The position numbers were made by a program, and so were the translations under genes. From Kaistella carnis (GTDB taxonomy: Bacteria > Bacteroidota > Bacteroidia > Flavobacteriales > Weeksellaceae), in the NCBI RefSeq assembly GCF_003860585.1, contig NZ_CP034159.1:992001-1056000 (forward strand): a stretch of DNA of 64,000 nucleotides, read 5' to 3'. Under the pieces are notes generated by a model. The model did not search any database. It was not told the origin of the DNA and saw only the letters and a list, made by a program, of their open reading frames with translations. The stretch's first letter is position 1; every line of letters starts with the position of its first letter. Below are positions 33,609-43,208 of the stretch, piece after piece.

Positions 33609-34712
33609 ATGAAATTTGTTTTACTCTTATCGATACTTTTGTCAATTTTTTCTTGCCAAAAAAGACCAACTGCTAATTTCGAGAATGACAAATGTTTCAA
33701 TCTTAAAAAAGAAAGAAATGCTTATGCAGATTTCAAACCTGTTGATAAAAAATTAATATTAGATATAAAATATCCGAATCTGGAGTTCGAGGAAATTAAA
33801 AATCCAACAGCATTTGACCCTAATTATTCAAGTTATACGTACTCTTTCTCAAATGTAAAAGATTTCATTTCTCCCAATGAATTTCAATATTTACGAAAAT
33901 TTAATTATCAAAATACTGAGTATTATTTAGCTCAAAACGATTTTGGATATTGGCTCATTGAATATATAAACAAAATTGAAAAACCTTATTTTTTAGGAAT
34001 TGCCACGGACAAATATATTCACATCAAAAACTCAGAAAAATTCCCTTTAATATCGGACGGAAAACTTCAGGTAGAATGTGCTTTTATTAGGCTTTATGAA
34101 CAAGAAATACAATTACTCTCTGGTCCAAAATACGAAGCCATTAAAGATAATTTACTTCTGAAAATAAATTTAGAAACCATAAAAAAAGATAGTGACCATG
34201 ATGGTTTTAATGATTTATTCGAAAATTATATTGGCTTAAATCCTAATTCCAAAGACAGTGATAAAGATGGAATTAATGATTTTGAAGACGCAAATCCGCT
34301 CTACAAATCGGAAGAATCTGATTTTACTTCATTATATGAAACTCTAACTTCTGAAATTGATTTTTACGATCAAACCATTTCAACTGAGAAAATACAAAAA
34401 CTTAGAAAAAGAAATAAAGACGAGATCAATTCAAAACCCTTCGTCTTTTCGGTGTATTTTAGTGATTGTACTTACTTTAAAAGCATCAATCCGGTCTCTG
34501 AAAAAACTTTGATTTTGGATGAGGAATACTTGAAAAAAGATAATTTCTCAGTGGGAACTGGATTTAATTATTCTGATTTCTCTTTGTTTCAAAAATTGAA
34601 TGATCATCAATTTGAAATTCAAAAATATCATCATTCCGGAAGTGCAACATTTCAATGTGAAAAAACAAAATCGGGATGGAAAATCGCCATGACTCAAATG
34701 GTACAAATATAA
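33609..34712 (+). CDS. Lipoprotein with calcium-binding DxDxDG repeats
   Basis: 367 residues. The signal peptide ends in a lipobox (LSIFSC, C16). Around residues 197-225 lie DSDHDGFNDLFE and DSDKDGINDFEDANP, thrombospondin type 3-like calcium loops. The remaining domains are not recognised. It is anchored in the outer or inner membrane facing the periplasm or surface. It ends three bases from the convergent dGTPase gene. Function unknown. Confidence 0.75.
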   Translation: MKFVLLLSILLSIFSCQKRPTANFENDKCFNLKKERNAYADFKPVDKKLILDIKYPNLEFEEIKNPTAFDPNYSSYTYSFSNVKDFISPNEFQYLRKFNYQNTEYYLAQNDFGYWLIEYINKIEKPYFLGIATDKYIHIKNSEKFPLISDGKLQVECAFIRLYEQEIQLLSGPKYEAIKDNLLLKINLETIKKDSDHDGFNDLFENYIGLNPNSKDSDKDGINDFEDANPLYKSEESDFTSLYETLTSEIDFYDQTISTEKIQKLRKRNKDEINSKPFVFSVYFSDCTYFKSINPVSEKTLILDEEYLKKDNFSVGTGFNYSDFSLFQKLNDHQFEIQKYHHSGSATFQCEKTKSGWKIAMTQMVQI

Positions 34713-34715
34713 AAT

Positions 34716-36071
34716 TTACATCGTCATCCCGATATCAATTCCTTTTATTTTCCGGTAAAGATCGGTAGCAAAATTATCGGTCATTCCCGATACAAAATCC
34801 AGAATACCAAGTACTTTTTGGTACTCACTTCCCTCTTCATAAAGAAATTGTGCGGGCAAAAGTTTCAAGGCCATTTTATCGTACGATTTTCTTTCATCTT
34901 TTGCAGTAAGAATGGAGGGAATAAAATGATTCAGCAACTCATACATTACATTATAACCTGCATTTTCAATTTCGATTACGTTCTTGTGATTGTAAATTTT
35001 TTCGATAGAGAAGTTTTCAATTTCCTGTAAAGAAGGATTGTCAATTTTATAAATATCAAGGAGCGCTTTATCTAAAGTTCCCGCCATAATTTCGGGGAAA
35101 CGCTGTTGGTAAAGTTCGATCGATTTATTAATTAAAGCATTGATGACTTTGGCTCTCAAATAAGAAATGCGTTCATTGGCATTGGTCAAAACTGCCAGTT
35201 TATCTTCTACTCTTTTTGTATTTCCGTTCTCCGATTTGATGAGTTCAAAAAATAGATTTTCGCAATCGGAAGTTGACACAATTCCTAAGCGGTGCGCATC
35301 TTCCATATCGATGATATTGTAGCAAATATCATCTGCCGCTTCTACCAACCAAACAAAAGGATGTCTTTTAAAAATAGTGGGTTCTTCACTTTCCTGTAAC
35401 ATATCGACCGATTTTGCGATATTTAAAAAGGTTTCTTTTTCGTTTTGAAAAAAACCAAATTTTTTACGGTGAATGATTCCTTTCTTTTTCGCGATTGCCT
35501 CACACGGATATTTTGCAATACTGGCCAAAGTTGTATAAGTCAATTGAGTCCCGCCTTCATCTTTCCCATTTTGCTGATGCGTCAAAACCCTTATCGCATT
35601 TGCATTTCCTTCGAAATTGACCAAGTCAGCCCATTCCTTCTCGTTGAATTTACTTTTTAAATCTTGTTCATTCTTCTCGAAATAACTCGCGATGGCATCT
35701 TCACCCGAATGACCAAAAGCCGGGTTTCCAACGTCATGACAAAGGCAGGCTGCTGCAATCACATTGTGAAGATTATGTAAATAGAAATTCTGCGCATTTT
35801 CATCCAGATCTTTTTCAAACTGATTGAAAATAAATTCTCCCACGGCGCTTCCCATACTTCTTCCCACCGAAGAAACTTCGAGGGAATGGGTCAGGCGGTT
35901 ATGCACGAAAACACTTCCCGGAAGGGGGAAAACCTGCGTTTTATTCTGCAGTCTCCGAAAGGAGGCAGAAAAAATAATGCGGTCAAAATCTCTTTGAAAA
36001 TCGGTGCGCGACGCCGAAGTTGCAGGGTGATTTCCGGTTCGCTGATGGGTAAATAGGCTGTTTAAATTCAT
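34716..36071 (-). CDS. dgt: Deoxyguanosinetriphosphate triphosphohydrolase (dGTPase)
   Basis: About 451 residues from the ATG at 36071; an in-frame TTG three codons earlier is a weaker start. HD-domain metal ligands are H62 (NRLTHSLEV), H112-D113 (CLCHDVGNPAFGHSGED) and a later aspartate in AADDICYNIIDMEDAHRLG. The N-terminal FRRLQNKTQVFPLP is the dGTPase signature. It splits dGTP to deoxyguanosine and triphosphate and helps set dNTP pools. Confidence 0.92.
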   Translation of the reverse strand: MNLNSLFTHQRTGNHPATSASRTDFQRDFDRIIFSASFRRLQNKTQVFPLPGSVFVHNRLTHSLEVSSVGRSMGSAVGEFIFNQFEKDLDENAQNFYLHNLHNVIAAACLCHDVGNPAFGHSGEDAIASYFEKNEQDLKSKFNEKEWADLVNFEGNANAIRVLTHQQNGKDEGGTQLTYTTLASIAKYPCEAIAKKKGIIHRKKFGFFQNEKETFLNIAKSVDMLQESEEPTIFKRHPFVWLVEAADDICYNIIDMEDAHRLGIVSTSDCENLFFELIKSENGNTKRVEDKLAVLTNANERISYLRAKVINALINKSIELYQQRFPEIMAGTLDKALLDIYKIDNPSLQEIENFSIEKIYNHKNVIEIENAGYNVMYELLNHFIPSILTAKDERKSYDKMALKLLPAQFLYEEGSEYQKVLGILDFVSGMTDNFATDLYRKIKGIDIGMTM

Positions 36072-36184
36072 ACGATCCAAAAATAAGTCTTAAAATTAAG
36101 TAACGAAAATATTTAATATGAAACTTTAATATTTGAGGCCCTTCTGATGGTTAATTTTTTTTCCGTGTCGATTTGTACAACTCT

Positions 36185-36290
36185 TTTTAATAGAAGCGGA
36201 ATCTGCAGCCCAGCTTGAGTGGAGCTCATTTTTTATCTGGCGTAAGCCGGGTAAAAAATAGCGGGAACGGAAGATGGATGAAGCTGCCCA
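36185..36290. repeat. Structured intergenic repeat
   Basis: A core hairpin of 14 pairs with GTAA loop (36228-36259) is enclosed by ATAGAAGCGG on the left, AGCGGG on the right, and GCAGCCC/GCTGCCC strings. I recognise this arrangement, read leftwards from GGGCAGCTTCATCC, as a frequent intergenic repeat in Chryseobacterium genomes; this is from memory. It shares ATAGAAGCGG...AGCGG with the element at 10545. Confidence 0.55.
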
Positions 36291-36322
36291 AATAAAAAAA
36301 GAAAGATTTTACATTGAAACAT

Positions 36323-36357
36323 AAAAAAAAATTCCTGAAGATGACCTTCAGGAATTT
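36323..36357 (-). terminator. Intrinsic terminator of gcvP
   Basis: ATTCCTGAAG pairs with CTTCAGGAAT across ATGAC, followed on the minus strand by a run of T. It lies 20 bases beyond the gcvP stop. Confidence 0.88.
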
Positions 36358-36376
36358 TATTATAATGAAATTTCAA

Positions 36377-39235
36377 TTACATATAACTTTCGATCGGTGC
36401 ACAAGTACACACCAAATTACGGTCACCATACGCTTCATCAACTCTCGAAACGGAAGCAAAAAATTTATTGTCACGAACCCAATCGAGTGGATAAGCGGCT
36501 TTTTCTCGGCTATAAGGTCTGTCCCAAGTGTCTGAAATTACAACTTGCTGTGTATGTGGCGCATTTTTCAACACGTTATTTTCGGTATCATATTTACCTT
36601 CTGCGATCTCATCAATTTCTCTTTTTATGGAAATTAAAGCTTCTGCGAAACGGTCAAGTTCTGCTTTGCTTTCAGATTCTGTAGGTTCAATCATCAACGT
36701 TCCTGCTACAGGGAAACTTACTGTTGGTGCGTGATATCCGTAATCCATCAAACGTTTTGCAACATCGGCAACTTCAATTCCGAAAGCTTTGAACTGACGG
36801 AAATCTACGATACACTCGTGAGCCACTCTGCCTTTTCTGTTCGCATATAAAATTGGGAAATGCTCGGACAGCACTTCTTTTAAATAATTGGCATTTAAAA
36901 TCGCATAACCCGTGGCTTTTTTCAATCCATCTGTACCCAACATTTTAATGTAGGCATACGAAATATTTAAAACTAAAGATGATCCATAAGGTGCTGCGGA
37001 AATCGCTTCGATGGACTCGCTGCTTCCAATTTTGATATTTGGATTGCTTGGTAAAAATTTAACCAAATGTTCCGCAACACAGATCGGTCCAACTCCAGGA
37101 CCACCGCCACCATGTGGAATTGCGAATGTTTTATGTAAATTCAGGTGACAAACATCGGCCCCGATATTTCCGGGTGAAGTGTAACCTACCTGAGCATTCA
37201 TATTGGCACCATCCATATAGATTTGTCCACCATGTTGATGAATTAAATCCGTAATTTCTTTAATATTGTCATCAAAGAAACCATAAGTTGAAGGATAAGT
37301 GATCATGACCGCAGAAAGGTTCGCACTGTGTTGCTCGGCTTTTGCTTTTAAATCTTCAAAATCGATTTCTCCACTTTCCAGATTTTTCACCACCACGACT
37401 TTCATTCCGGCAAGTACTGCAGAGGCCGGATTTGTTCCGTGTGCAGACTGTGGAATAAGAGCGATATTTCGGTGACCTTCGCCGCGGGATTTGTGATATT
37501 CACGAATCACCATTAAACCAGCATATTCTCCCTGTGCACCTGAATTAGGCTGTAATGAAGTTCCAGCAAATCCTGTAATTTCGGCTAAATCTTTTTCTAG
37601 TTCTTTGATCAAATATTGATAACCTCCGGCTTGTTCGGTTGGTACAAACGGATGAACACTTCCCCATTCTGCCCAAGAAAGTGGTAACATTTGGGTAGCA
37701 GCATTCAGTTTCATGGTACAAGAACCGAGAGAAATCATGGAATGGGTAAGAGAAAGATCCTTTCGCTCCAAACGTTTGATGTATCTCATCAATTCCGTTT
37801 CTGTATGGTATTTATTGAATACTTCTTCTTTCAGAATAGCGTCGGTTCTTAAAAATTCCTGAGGAATTTGAACTTCTTCTTTAAATTCAAGTTTAAAACT
37901 TTGCTTATCTAAAAATCCTGCAAATGCATCGAAAAGATCCTGAACTTTCGCAGCAGTAGAAGCTTCATTCAGAGATATACTGATAAATCCTTCAGAGAAA
38001 TAATTCAGATTGATTTTGTGCTCACGCATTTTTGTCATCAACCTTTTTTTATCGTCTTCATGAATTCTGAATTTCACGGTATCAAAGATGGGCTCTTCGA
38101 CAATATCGTATCCTAACATCTTCAGTCCGTCATTTAAAGCCATTGCTTTGAAGTGAATTTGATCTGCGATGAAATTTAAACCTTTCGGACCGTGGAAAAC
38201 GGCGTACATTCCCGCCATAACAGCTAATAAAACCTGAGCGGTACAAATATTAGATGTCGCTTTTTCTCTTTTAATGTGCTGCTCTCTCGTTTGCAAAGCC
38301 ATTCGTAGAGCGCGCTGTCCGTAAGCATCCTGTGAAACACCGATGATTCTTCCTGGAATATCACGTTTGTAATCCTCTTTACACGCAAAAAATGCAGCGT
38401 GAGGACCGCCATAACCCATTGGAATTCCAAATCGCTGGGTTGTTCCAACGGCACAATCTGCACCCATATCCGCCGGAGATTTTAATTTCACCAACGCCAT
38501 TGGATCACAAGCAACAACAACCTGAAGATCAAATTCTTTGTAATGCTTAATAGATTCAGAATAGTCAATGATGATCCCATTCTTACCAGGATATTGTAAT
38601 AAAACTCCGAAATAAGAATCGTTGAACTGATGATTTTTATGGTTCCCCACAATGACATCAATTCCTAAACCTTCTGCTTTCGTTTTTAAAACGGCAATGG
38701 TTTGCGGAAATACAAGATCGGAAACAAAGAATTTTTGAGCACCTGCTTTTTTCTGAGCTTTGGTTCTGCTTTCAAAGAACATGTGCATGGCTTCCGCTGC
38801 CGCTGTAGATTCATCCAGAAGAGAAGCATTTGCTAACTTAAATCCTGTAAGATCACACACCACAGTTTGGAAATTCAAAAGCGCTTCCAAACGACCTTGG
38901 GCGATCTCTGCCTGATATGGAGTATAAGCGGTATACCAAGATGGGTTCTCTAAAATATTTCTCTGGATAACACTTGGCAAAATGGTATTGTGGTACCCAA
39001 AACCAATGTAGTTTTCGAAAAGTAAATTCTGAGAAGCCAATTCTTTGGAATGGTCCAGCATTTCCTGTTCTGAAAGAGGCTCAGAAATATCTAAATCCTT
39101 CGCTAAACGGATGGAATCGGGAATAGTCTGCCCAATTAATTCTTCGATATCTGAGACACCGATTTTTGCTAACATGGCTTGCTGATCGGCTTCATTTAAA
39201 GAAATGTGACGATTTACAAATTGTGTGGTATTCAT
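36377..39235 (-). CDS. gcvP: Glycine dehydrogenase (aminomethyl-transferring), P-protein
   Basis: 952 residues, the size of the single-chain P-protein with both halves fused. The PLP lysine is in CHLNLHKTFAIPHGGGG. It decarboxylates glycine and passes the aminomethyl group to lipoyl-GcvH in the cytoplasmic glycine cleavage system. gcvT and gcvH are not adjacent, as is common in Flavobacteriia. It stands alone with its own terminator. Confidence 0.96.
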   Translation of the reverse strand: MNTTQFVNRHISLNEADQQAMLAKIGVSDIEELIGQTIPDSIRLAKDLDISEPLSEQEMLDHSKELASQNLLFENYIGFGYHNTILPSVIQRNILENPSWYTAYTPYQAEIAQGRLEALLNFQTVVCDLTGFKLANASLLDESTAAAEAMHMFFESRTKAQKKAGAQKFFVSDLVFPQTIAVLKTKAEGLGIDVIVGNHKNHQFNDSYFGVLLQYPGKNGIIIDYSESIKHYKEFDLQVVVACDPMALVKLKSPADMGADCAVGTTQRFGIPMGYGGPHAAFFACKEDYKRDIPGRIIGVSQDAYGQRALRMALQTREQHIKREKATSNICTAQVLLAVMAGMYAVFHGPKGLNFIADQIHFKAMALNDGLKMLGYDIVEEPIFDTVKFRIHEDDKKRLMTKMREHKINLNYFSEGFISISLNEASTAAKVQDLFDAFAGFLDKQSFKLEFKEEVQIPQEFLRTDAILKEEVFNKYHTETELMRYIKRLERKDLSLTHSMISLGSCTMKLNAATQMLPLSWAEWGSVHPFVPTEQAGGYQYLIKELEKDLAEITGFAGTSLQPNSGAQGEYAGLMVIREYHKSRGEGHRNIALIPQSAHGTNPASAVLAGMKVVVVKNLESGEIDFEDLKAKAEQHSANLSAVMITYPSTYGFFDDNIKEITDLIHQHGGQIYMDGANMNAQVGYTSPGNIGADVCHLNLHKTFAIPHGGGGPGVGPICVAEHLVKFLPSNPNIKIGSSESIEAISAAPYGSSLVLNISYAYIKMLGTDGLKKATGYAILNANYLKEVLSEHFPILYANRKGRVAHECIVDFRQFKAFGIEVADVAKRLMDYGYHAPTVSFPVAGTLMIEPTESESKAELDRFAEALISIKREIDEIAEGKYDTENNVLKNAPHTQQVVISDTWDRPYSREKAAYPLDWVRDNKFFASVSRVDEAYGDRNLVCTCAPIESYM

Positions 39236-39424
39236 ATATTTTTACTAGATTTTATCTGAAAATAAAGGTTCGTAAAAATACAAATTTTTAAGCAACACCA
39301 CAATTGATATATCTCACTAAAATTAAGATTAAAAATATACTGATCCTCTTCATTTTGCTTCAACCTATCTTAAGATCATTTGCTAACTGCTTATCTTTCA
39401 ATATTAAATAAAATCCATCTCTTA

Positions 39425-39456
39425 TTTGGAAGTATTCTAAATTAAATTTATATTTG
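39425..39456 (+). promoter_or_regulatory. Strong Bacteroidota-type promoter of the Cys/Lys-rich small gene
   Basis: TTTG (39425-39428), 20 bases, then TATATTTG (39449-39456) is a full consensus match. The ATG begins five bases after the box, so the transcript is probably leaderless or nearly so. Confidence 0.7.
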
Positions 39457-39460
39457 CATC

Positions 39461-39613
39461 ATGAACGGTCAGATTATCCCCTTTAAAGTATCACCACTCA
39501 TGCCCTTTCACGAAAGTAAAGAGGAACTTATTTGTGGTAAAAAGAACTGCTGTAAAAAATTTAAGAAAGGAAAAAGATGTAAAAAATGTCCGGGACGACT
39601 TAAGCTGGCTTAA
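39461..39613 (+). CDS. Small Cys/Lys-rich protein
   Basis: A complete 50-residue frame starting MNGQIIPFKVSPLMPFHESK. The second half has five cysteines in CGKKNCCKKF and KRCKKCPG with many lysines, which looks like a compact zinc or other metal site binding nucleic acid. A consensus promoter sits directly before the ATG. I recall similar short SEC-C-like or lysine-rich proteins in Flavobacteriia but cannot name the family. It lies between gcvP and the DnaJ-like gene, transcribed towards the latter. Confidence 0.65.
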   Translation: MNGQIIPFKVSPLMPFHESKEELICGKKNCCKKFKKGKRCKKCPGRLKLA

Positions 39614-39635
39614 CATCATCACCGGAGTTTTCGCT

Positions 39636-40280
39636 TTATCTGTTCAGAATTAATGCTGCGATTGCGGCTGCAAGAAAAACAAGGAATAAGAAAATCCGTA
39701 TTTTTCGAGGCAAACCGGTAGGATTATTTCGAGTTGGTTTTTCGGGTTTGAATAAATCTTCTACGTTACTTCTAAATTCCTCACTTTTATTTTCAAAGAT
39801 TTCGGTAATGGTTATTCCCTGTACAATTGTTTTATTAAGCAGTGAATTCGTAACGTGCAGTAACAACTGAAACTGACCGTCTTTAAATTCTGTAATCCGA
39901 ATCACCTTTTCACCATATCCTTTCTGCAATCCAAAAGGAAGCAGTTTAACGACATCGGCATTTTGAGTTTGCCAAGAAATAATGATCTCTTCGCCTTTCT
40001 GAACCCGTACTTTATTTACAGAAAAAGATTTAATAGATGGTGGCAGATTGGGCCGGTAACTTCTTTGCTGGTGCCCCAAATTATCATCATAGATTCTTCT
40101 TTTCTCCGGATCAATGATCATTTCATACGCCTCCTTAATTTCCATAAAGCGGGTTTGAAAGAAATCATCACCGGGATTTTTATCGGGATGATATTTTAAA
40201 GATAATTTGCGATAGGCTTTTTTAATATCCTCTTCAGAAGCATTCTCTGGGACACCGAGAAAATAATAGTAGTTCTTCAT
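39636..40280 (-). CDS. J-domain protein with C-terminal membrane anchor
   Basis: 214 residues. A full J domain (residues 1-66) contains the HPD motif in [11 protein letters not shown] beta-rich middle follows, and one membrane helix lies at the end (about 191-212, [17 protein letters not shown]). It lacks the Gly/Phe and zinc-finger regions of DnaJ, so it is a specialised co-chaperone that would call Hsp70 to the membrane. The middle domain is unrecognised. Confidence 0.85.
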   Translation of the reverse strand: MKNYYYFLGVPENASEEDIKKAYRKLSLKYHPDKNPGDDFFQTRFMEIKEAYEMIIDPEKRRIYDDNLGHQQRSYRPNLPPSIKSFSVNKVRVQKGEEIIISWQTQNADVVKLLPFGLQKGYGEKVIRITEFKDGQFQLLLHVTNSLLNKTIVQGITITEIFENKSEEFRSNVEDLFKPEKPTRNNPTGLPRKIRIFLFLVFLAAAIAALILNR

Positions 40281-40325
40281 TCGTAATTGCGAACAGCAAA
40301 AATAAGGCTTTAAAATTTCTCAGAA

Positions 40326-40355
40326 AAAAAACGGAAAGAATAATGCTCCGTTTCA
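40326..40355 (-). terminator. Terminator downstream of the SRPBCC/VOC operon
   Basis: AAACGGA pairs with TCCGTTT over an 11-base loop and runs into eight T on the minus strand. It lies 100 bases beyond the last SRPBCC stop. Confidence 0.6.
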
Positions 40356-40454
40356 TAAAATAACTTTACACTGGAATTCTTTTATGCTATTTACTTTAGA
40401 ATGTAATCAATGCAGCACAGAATAAAATGAGTTAAGCATCAACAACAATCTCTT

Positions 40455-40895
40455 TTAAACTTCTGCAATTTTTTTAATCAGCGCAAAACCTTCATTAAAT
40501 CCTCTGTCAATCATCTCCTGCATGTCGGGACTGGCGTGGACGATCGCCCGAAGCTCTGTAGTATTAGCATCGATATTCCGAAGAAAATACTTCTCTTCCG
40601 CACCACTCCATTCCACTACCTCTCTACTTTCTGTATCTTCAATCCCATCTTTTACCGTACCAAGATGGCTAAAAACCACTTCATAAGGTTTTCGCAAACT
40701 TCTTATCGTAGAGACCATTCCTTCGTCATTTGCATTTAGAAAATAAGTTTTGCCACCCACTTCCCAGTCCGATTTCATTTTTGATCCTTCTGTAAAAAAC
40801 TGAGTCCATTGTGGGTACGTTTTTTCGCTCCAGAGTAAATCCCAAACATCCTCTATGGGTGCGTTGATTATAATTTCGTAATTTAAAGTTTCCAT
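40455..40895 (-). CDS. SRPBCC (START-like) domain protein
   Basis: 146 residues with the AHSA1/SRPBCC pattern: INAPIEDVWDLLWSEKTYPQWTQFF at the start and a long C-terminal helix. Such proteins have a deep hydrophobic pocket for lipids or small aromatics; the ligand cannot be told. It ends an apparent three-gene operon with the neighbouring SRPBCC and VOC genes (gaps of 18 and 24 bases). Confidence 0.8.
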   Translation of the reverse strand: METLNYEIIINAPIEDVWDLLWSEKTYPQWTQFFTEGSKMKSDWEVGGKTYFLNANDEGMVSTIRSLRKPYEVVFSHLGTVKDGIEDTESREVVEWSGAEEKYFLRNIDANTTELRAIVHASPDMQEMIDRGFNEGFALIKKIAEV

Positions 40896-40913
40896 AAGAT
40901 TGATTTTAAATAA

Positions 40914-41336
40914 TTATTCTTCTGCAAGTTTTTTGATCAACTCAAAATTCTTAGGATATTTGGAATTAAAGAAATCTACAAACTCATCCAAAGAAATAAC
41001 TTCAGCCGTGAGCAGCGTTCCGTATTCATTATTTTCTAAATGGTAAGTCACGGTCGATTCTTCCCAATCCTGCGGACTTAATTCTCCCTCGAGAATCCAG
41101 CCCAGATGTTTCATTTTTAAGGTTTTGTTCGGAATATTTTTCTCGATCAGATTATACATTCCGTTATTTTTCGGATCCAGAAATTTCATAATCGTTCCTT
41201 CCTCCCAATTGCCTTCAAAGTACGTTCCCTCATTCATTGCAGAGGACCATTTTCTATAAGAATCTTGCGTGAAAAGAACGTCCCATACTTTTTCAGGCGT
41301 TGCATTGATCTGCGTTTTAAAAACCAATTGTTTCAT
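40914..41336 (-). CDS. SRPBCC (START-like) domain protein
   Basis: 140 residues. INATPEKVWDVLFTQDSYRKWSSAM matches the start of the previous protein in pattern, so the two are paralogues. Ligand unknown. It is the middle gene of the VOC-SRPBCC-SRPBCC operon. Confidence 0.82.
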   Translation of the reverse strand: MKQLVFKTQINATPEKVWDVLFTQDSYRKWSSAMNEGTYFEGNWEEGTIMKFLDPKNNGMYNLIEKNIPNKTLKMKHLGWILEGELSPQDWEESTVTYHLENNEYGTLLTAEVISLDEFVDFFNSKYPKNFELIKKLAEE

Positions 41337-41360
41337 TTTTCTAAAAGTTTAATTTTAAAT

Positions 41361-42224
41361 CTAAGAGTGATAAGCGTTTTCCAAATCTTTAATGACGATT
41401 TTCTTCATTCCCATCATCGCCTGCATCACTTTGATGCCCTTCATGCGATCTTCGCCGTTCATCAGTTCCAGCAATCTTTTCGGTACGATCTGCCAACTAA
41501 CACCGAACTTATCTTTTAACCAGCCACATTGGGATTCCATTCCACCATCTGCTGTTAAAGAATTCCAAAGATGATCCGTTTCCTCCTGATCGTCCGTCAT
41601 TACAACCAGGGATATTCCTTCATTAAAATCAAACTGATGATCGTAAGAATTATCCATACAGAAAATCGTGTATCCATTTATTTCAAAATCTGCATGCTGA
41701 ACATTTTCCGGAATTTCATGAGTTTCATTGCCCACGCCATCGCCATACTTTAAAATCCCTCCAACTTTAGAATTTGGAAAGATGTCGGTGTACCGATTGA
41801 TTGCTTCCAGCGCTTTTCCGTTGTTGTGATGAATAAACATAAGCGTAGGCACGATTCTTTGATCCACTTTATTGTCGCTGAGATAAATCTGCCAGGTGAC
41901 CCCAAACCGATCGCGAACCCAGCCGTATTTTTTTGACCACGGATATTCTGAAAGTTCCATCAAGACACGGCCTTTTTCTGCAAGTTTTGTCCAGAACTTT
42001 GTCACTTCATCTTCAGTTTCGCATAATACGGTAAAAGAAATGGAGGCATTTTTTTCAAATTGTGGTCCGGCATTTAAGATCATGAATTTTTGTCCAAAAA
42101 GATCCAGATTTAAAACTGCAGGGGTATCGGCAGTAATGGTTCCACCAAAGGTGTCACAGTAAAGGTCGGCGGCTTCTTTGCCATCTTCATTAAACCAGAA
42201 ACATGGAAATATATTATGATTCAT
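41361..42224 (-). CDS. Two-domain VOC (PhnB-like glyoxalase fold) protein
   Basis: 287 residues made of two PhnB-like halves (1-140 and 141-287). Each has a CFWFNEDGKEAADLYCDTFGG or LMFIHHNNGKALEAINRYTDI start and a WLKDKFGVSWQIVP or WVRDRFGVTWQIYL end. VOC folds bind metal and catalyse varied reactions on small molecules, or sequester drugs. It is the first gene of the operon. No catalytic role can be assigned. Confidence 0.85.
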   Translation of the reverse strand: MNHNIFPCFWFNEDGKEAADLYCDTFGGTITADTPAVLNLDLFGQKFMILNAGPQFEKNASISFTVLCETEDEVTKFWTKLAEKGRVLMELSEYPWSKKYGWVRDRFGVTWQIYLSDNKVDQRIVPTLMFIHHNNGKALEAINRYTDIFPNSKVGGILKYGDGVGNETHEIPENVQHADFEINGYTIFCMDNSYDHQFDFNEGISLVVMTDDQEETDHLWNSLTADGGMESQCGWLKDKFGVSWQIVPKRLLELMNGEDRMKGIKVMQAMMGMKKIVIKDLENAYHS

Positions 42225-42242
42225 TTTTAAAATTTTGATAAA

Positions 42243-42268
42243 AAAAACAGCGGATAAATGCTGTTTTT
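42243..42268 (-). terminator. Intrinsic terminator between SRPBCC and VOC genes
   Basis: AAAAACAGC pairs with GCTGTTTTT over eight bases, with a T run. It serves the gene ending at 42273. Confidence 0.82.
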
Positions 42269-42272
42269 TTGT

Positions 42273-42686
42273 TTAATGTTTTTCTACATACTTATGGAAG
42301 CGGTCTAAAATTGCATACCAACCCGTGCGTTGCATTTCTCGGGAATATTGTTCTTCGGCTTCAAAAACCTGGATCACTTCAGTCGCATTTTCGTCAATTT
42401 TCCGAAATATAACTTCAATTTTTCTACCGTCATCCATGTGAGATTTTACGTATTCCAGTTCTTTAATTTCGTCGATAACACCAGAGAAGTTGTAACCAAA
42501 ACTTTTGTCTTTATATTCTAAACGATAATCAAAACGACCGCCTTCGCGAAAATCAATGAACCCCTTAGGACAATGCCAATTGGTGGTGGTGAAATTCCAC
42601 TTCACAATATGTTTTGCGTCGTAAAAATAATCCCACACTTGCCGGATGGGTTTTAAAATAGTAATGTTAATAGTTATAGGCTCCAT
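42273..42686 (-). CDS. SRPBCC domain protein, tandem paralogue
   Basis: 137 residues. MEPITINITILKPIRQVWDY and FHKYVEKH at the end are nearly shared with the neighbour at 42753, showing a tandem duplication. The AHSA1/SRPBCC fold is clear; ligand and function are unknown. It has its own terminator. Confidence 0.82.
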   Translation of the reverse strand: MEPITINITILKPIRQVWDYFYDAKHIVKWNFTTTNWHCPKGFIDFREGGRFDYRLEYKDKSFGYNFSGVIDEIKELEYVKSHMDDGRKIEVIFRKIDENATEVIQVFEAEEQYSREMQRTGWYAILDRFHKYVEKH

Positions 42687-42752
42687 AGTGTTTATTTTCT
42701 CTAAAAATACGGAATAATTTTTAAACTACTTTTAGGCTATATCAACTACGCA

Positions 42753-43166
42753 TTAATTATTTTCAACATATTTATGAAAATTATTCAAGATGCCGTACCA
42801 ACCCTCTCTTTGCATTTGTGCAGGTTGCGAGGGATCGGGCTCAAAAGTTTGCGTTACGATGGTCGTACTGGCGTCGGTTTCTTCAAAGGTTACTTCTACT
42901 TTTCTACCATCATCAAGGTGATATCTTAGCAATTTGAATGGAATGATTTCATCGAAAGTTCCTTTAAAATTAAAACCAAATGTTCCGTCTTTGGCCTCCA
43001 TACGATAATCGAAGTGACCGCCAACTTCCAAATTATTTTCAGCGGACGGACAAGTCCAGTCGTTCGTTGCAAAATTCCACTTGGTGATATGTGCTGATTG
43101 GGTAAAGTATTCCCAGACTTTGGAAGCGGGTTTTAGAATTGTAATATCTAATGTAATGGGTTCCAT
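42753..43166 (-). CDS. SRPBCC domain protein, tandem paralogue
   Basis: 137 residues, the same length as the neighbour at 42273 and alignable without gaps over most of its length (MEPITLDITILKP, HITKWNFAT, DDGRKVEVTFEE, FHKYVENN). Function unknown. Confidence 0.82.
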   Translation of the reverse strand: MEPITLDITILKPASKVWEYFTQSAHITKWNFATNDWTCPSAENNLEVGGHFDYRMEAKDGTFGFNFKGTFDEIIPFKLLRYHLDDGRKVEVTFEETDASTTIVTQTFEPDPSQPAQMQREGWYGILNNFHKYVENN

Positions 43167-43208
43167 ATTTTTTCTTTAAAAATACAGAAAAAATACGATT
43201 ACAAAAAA

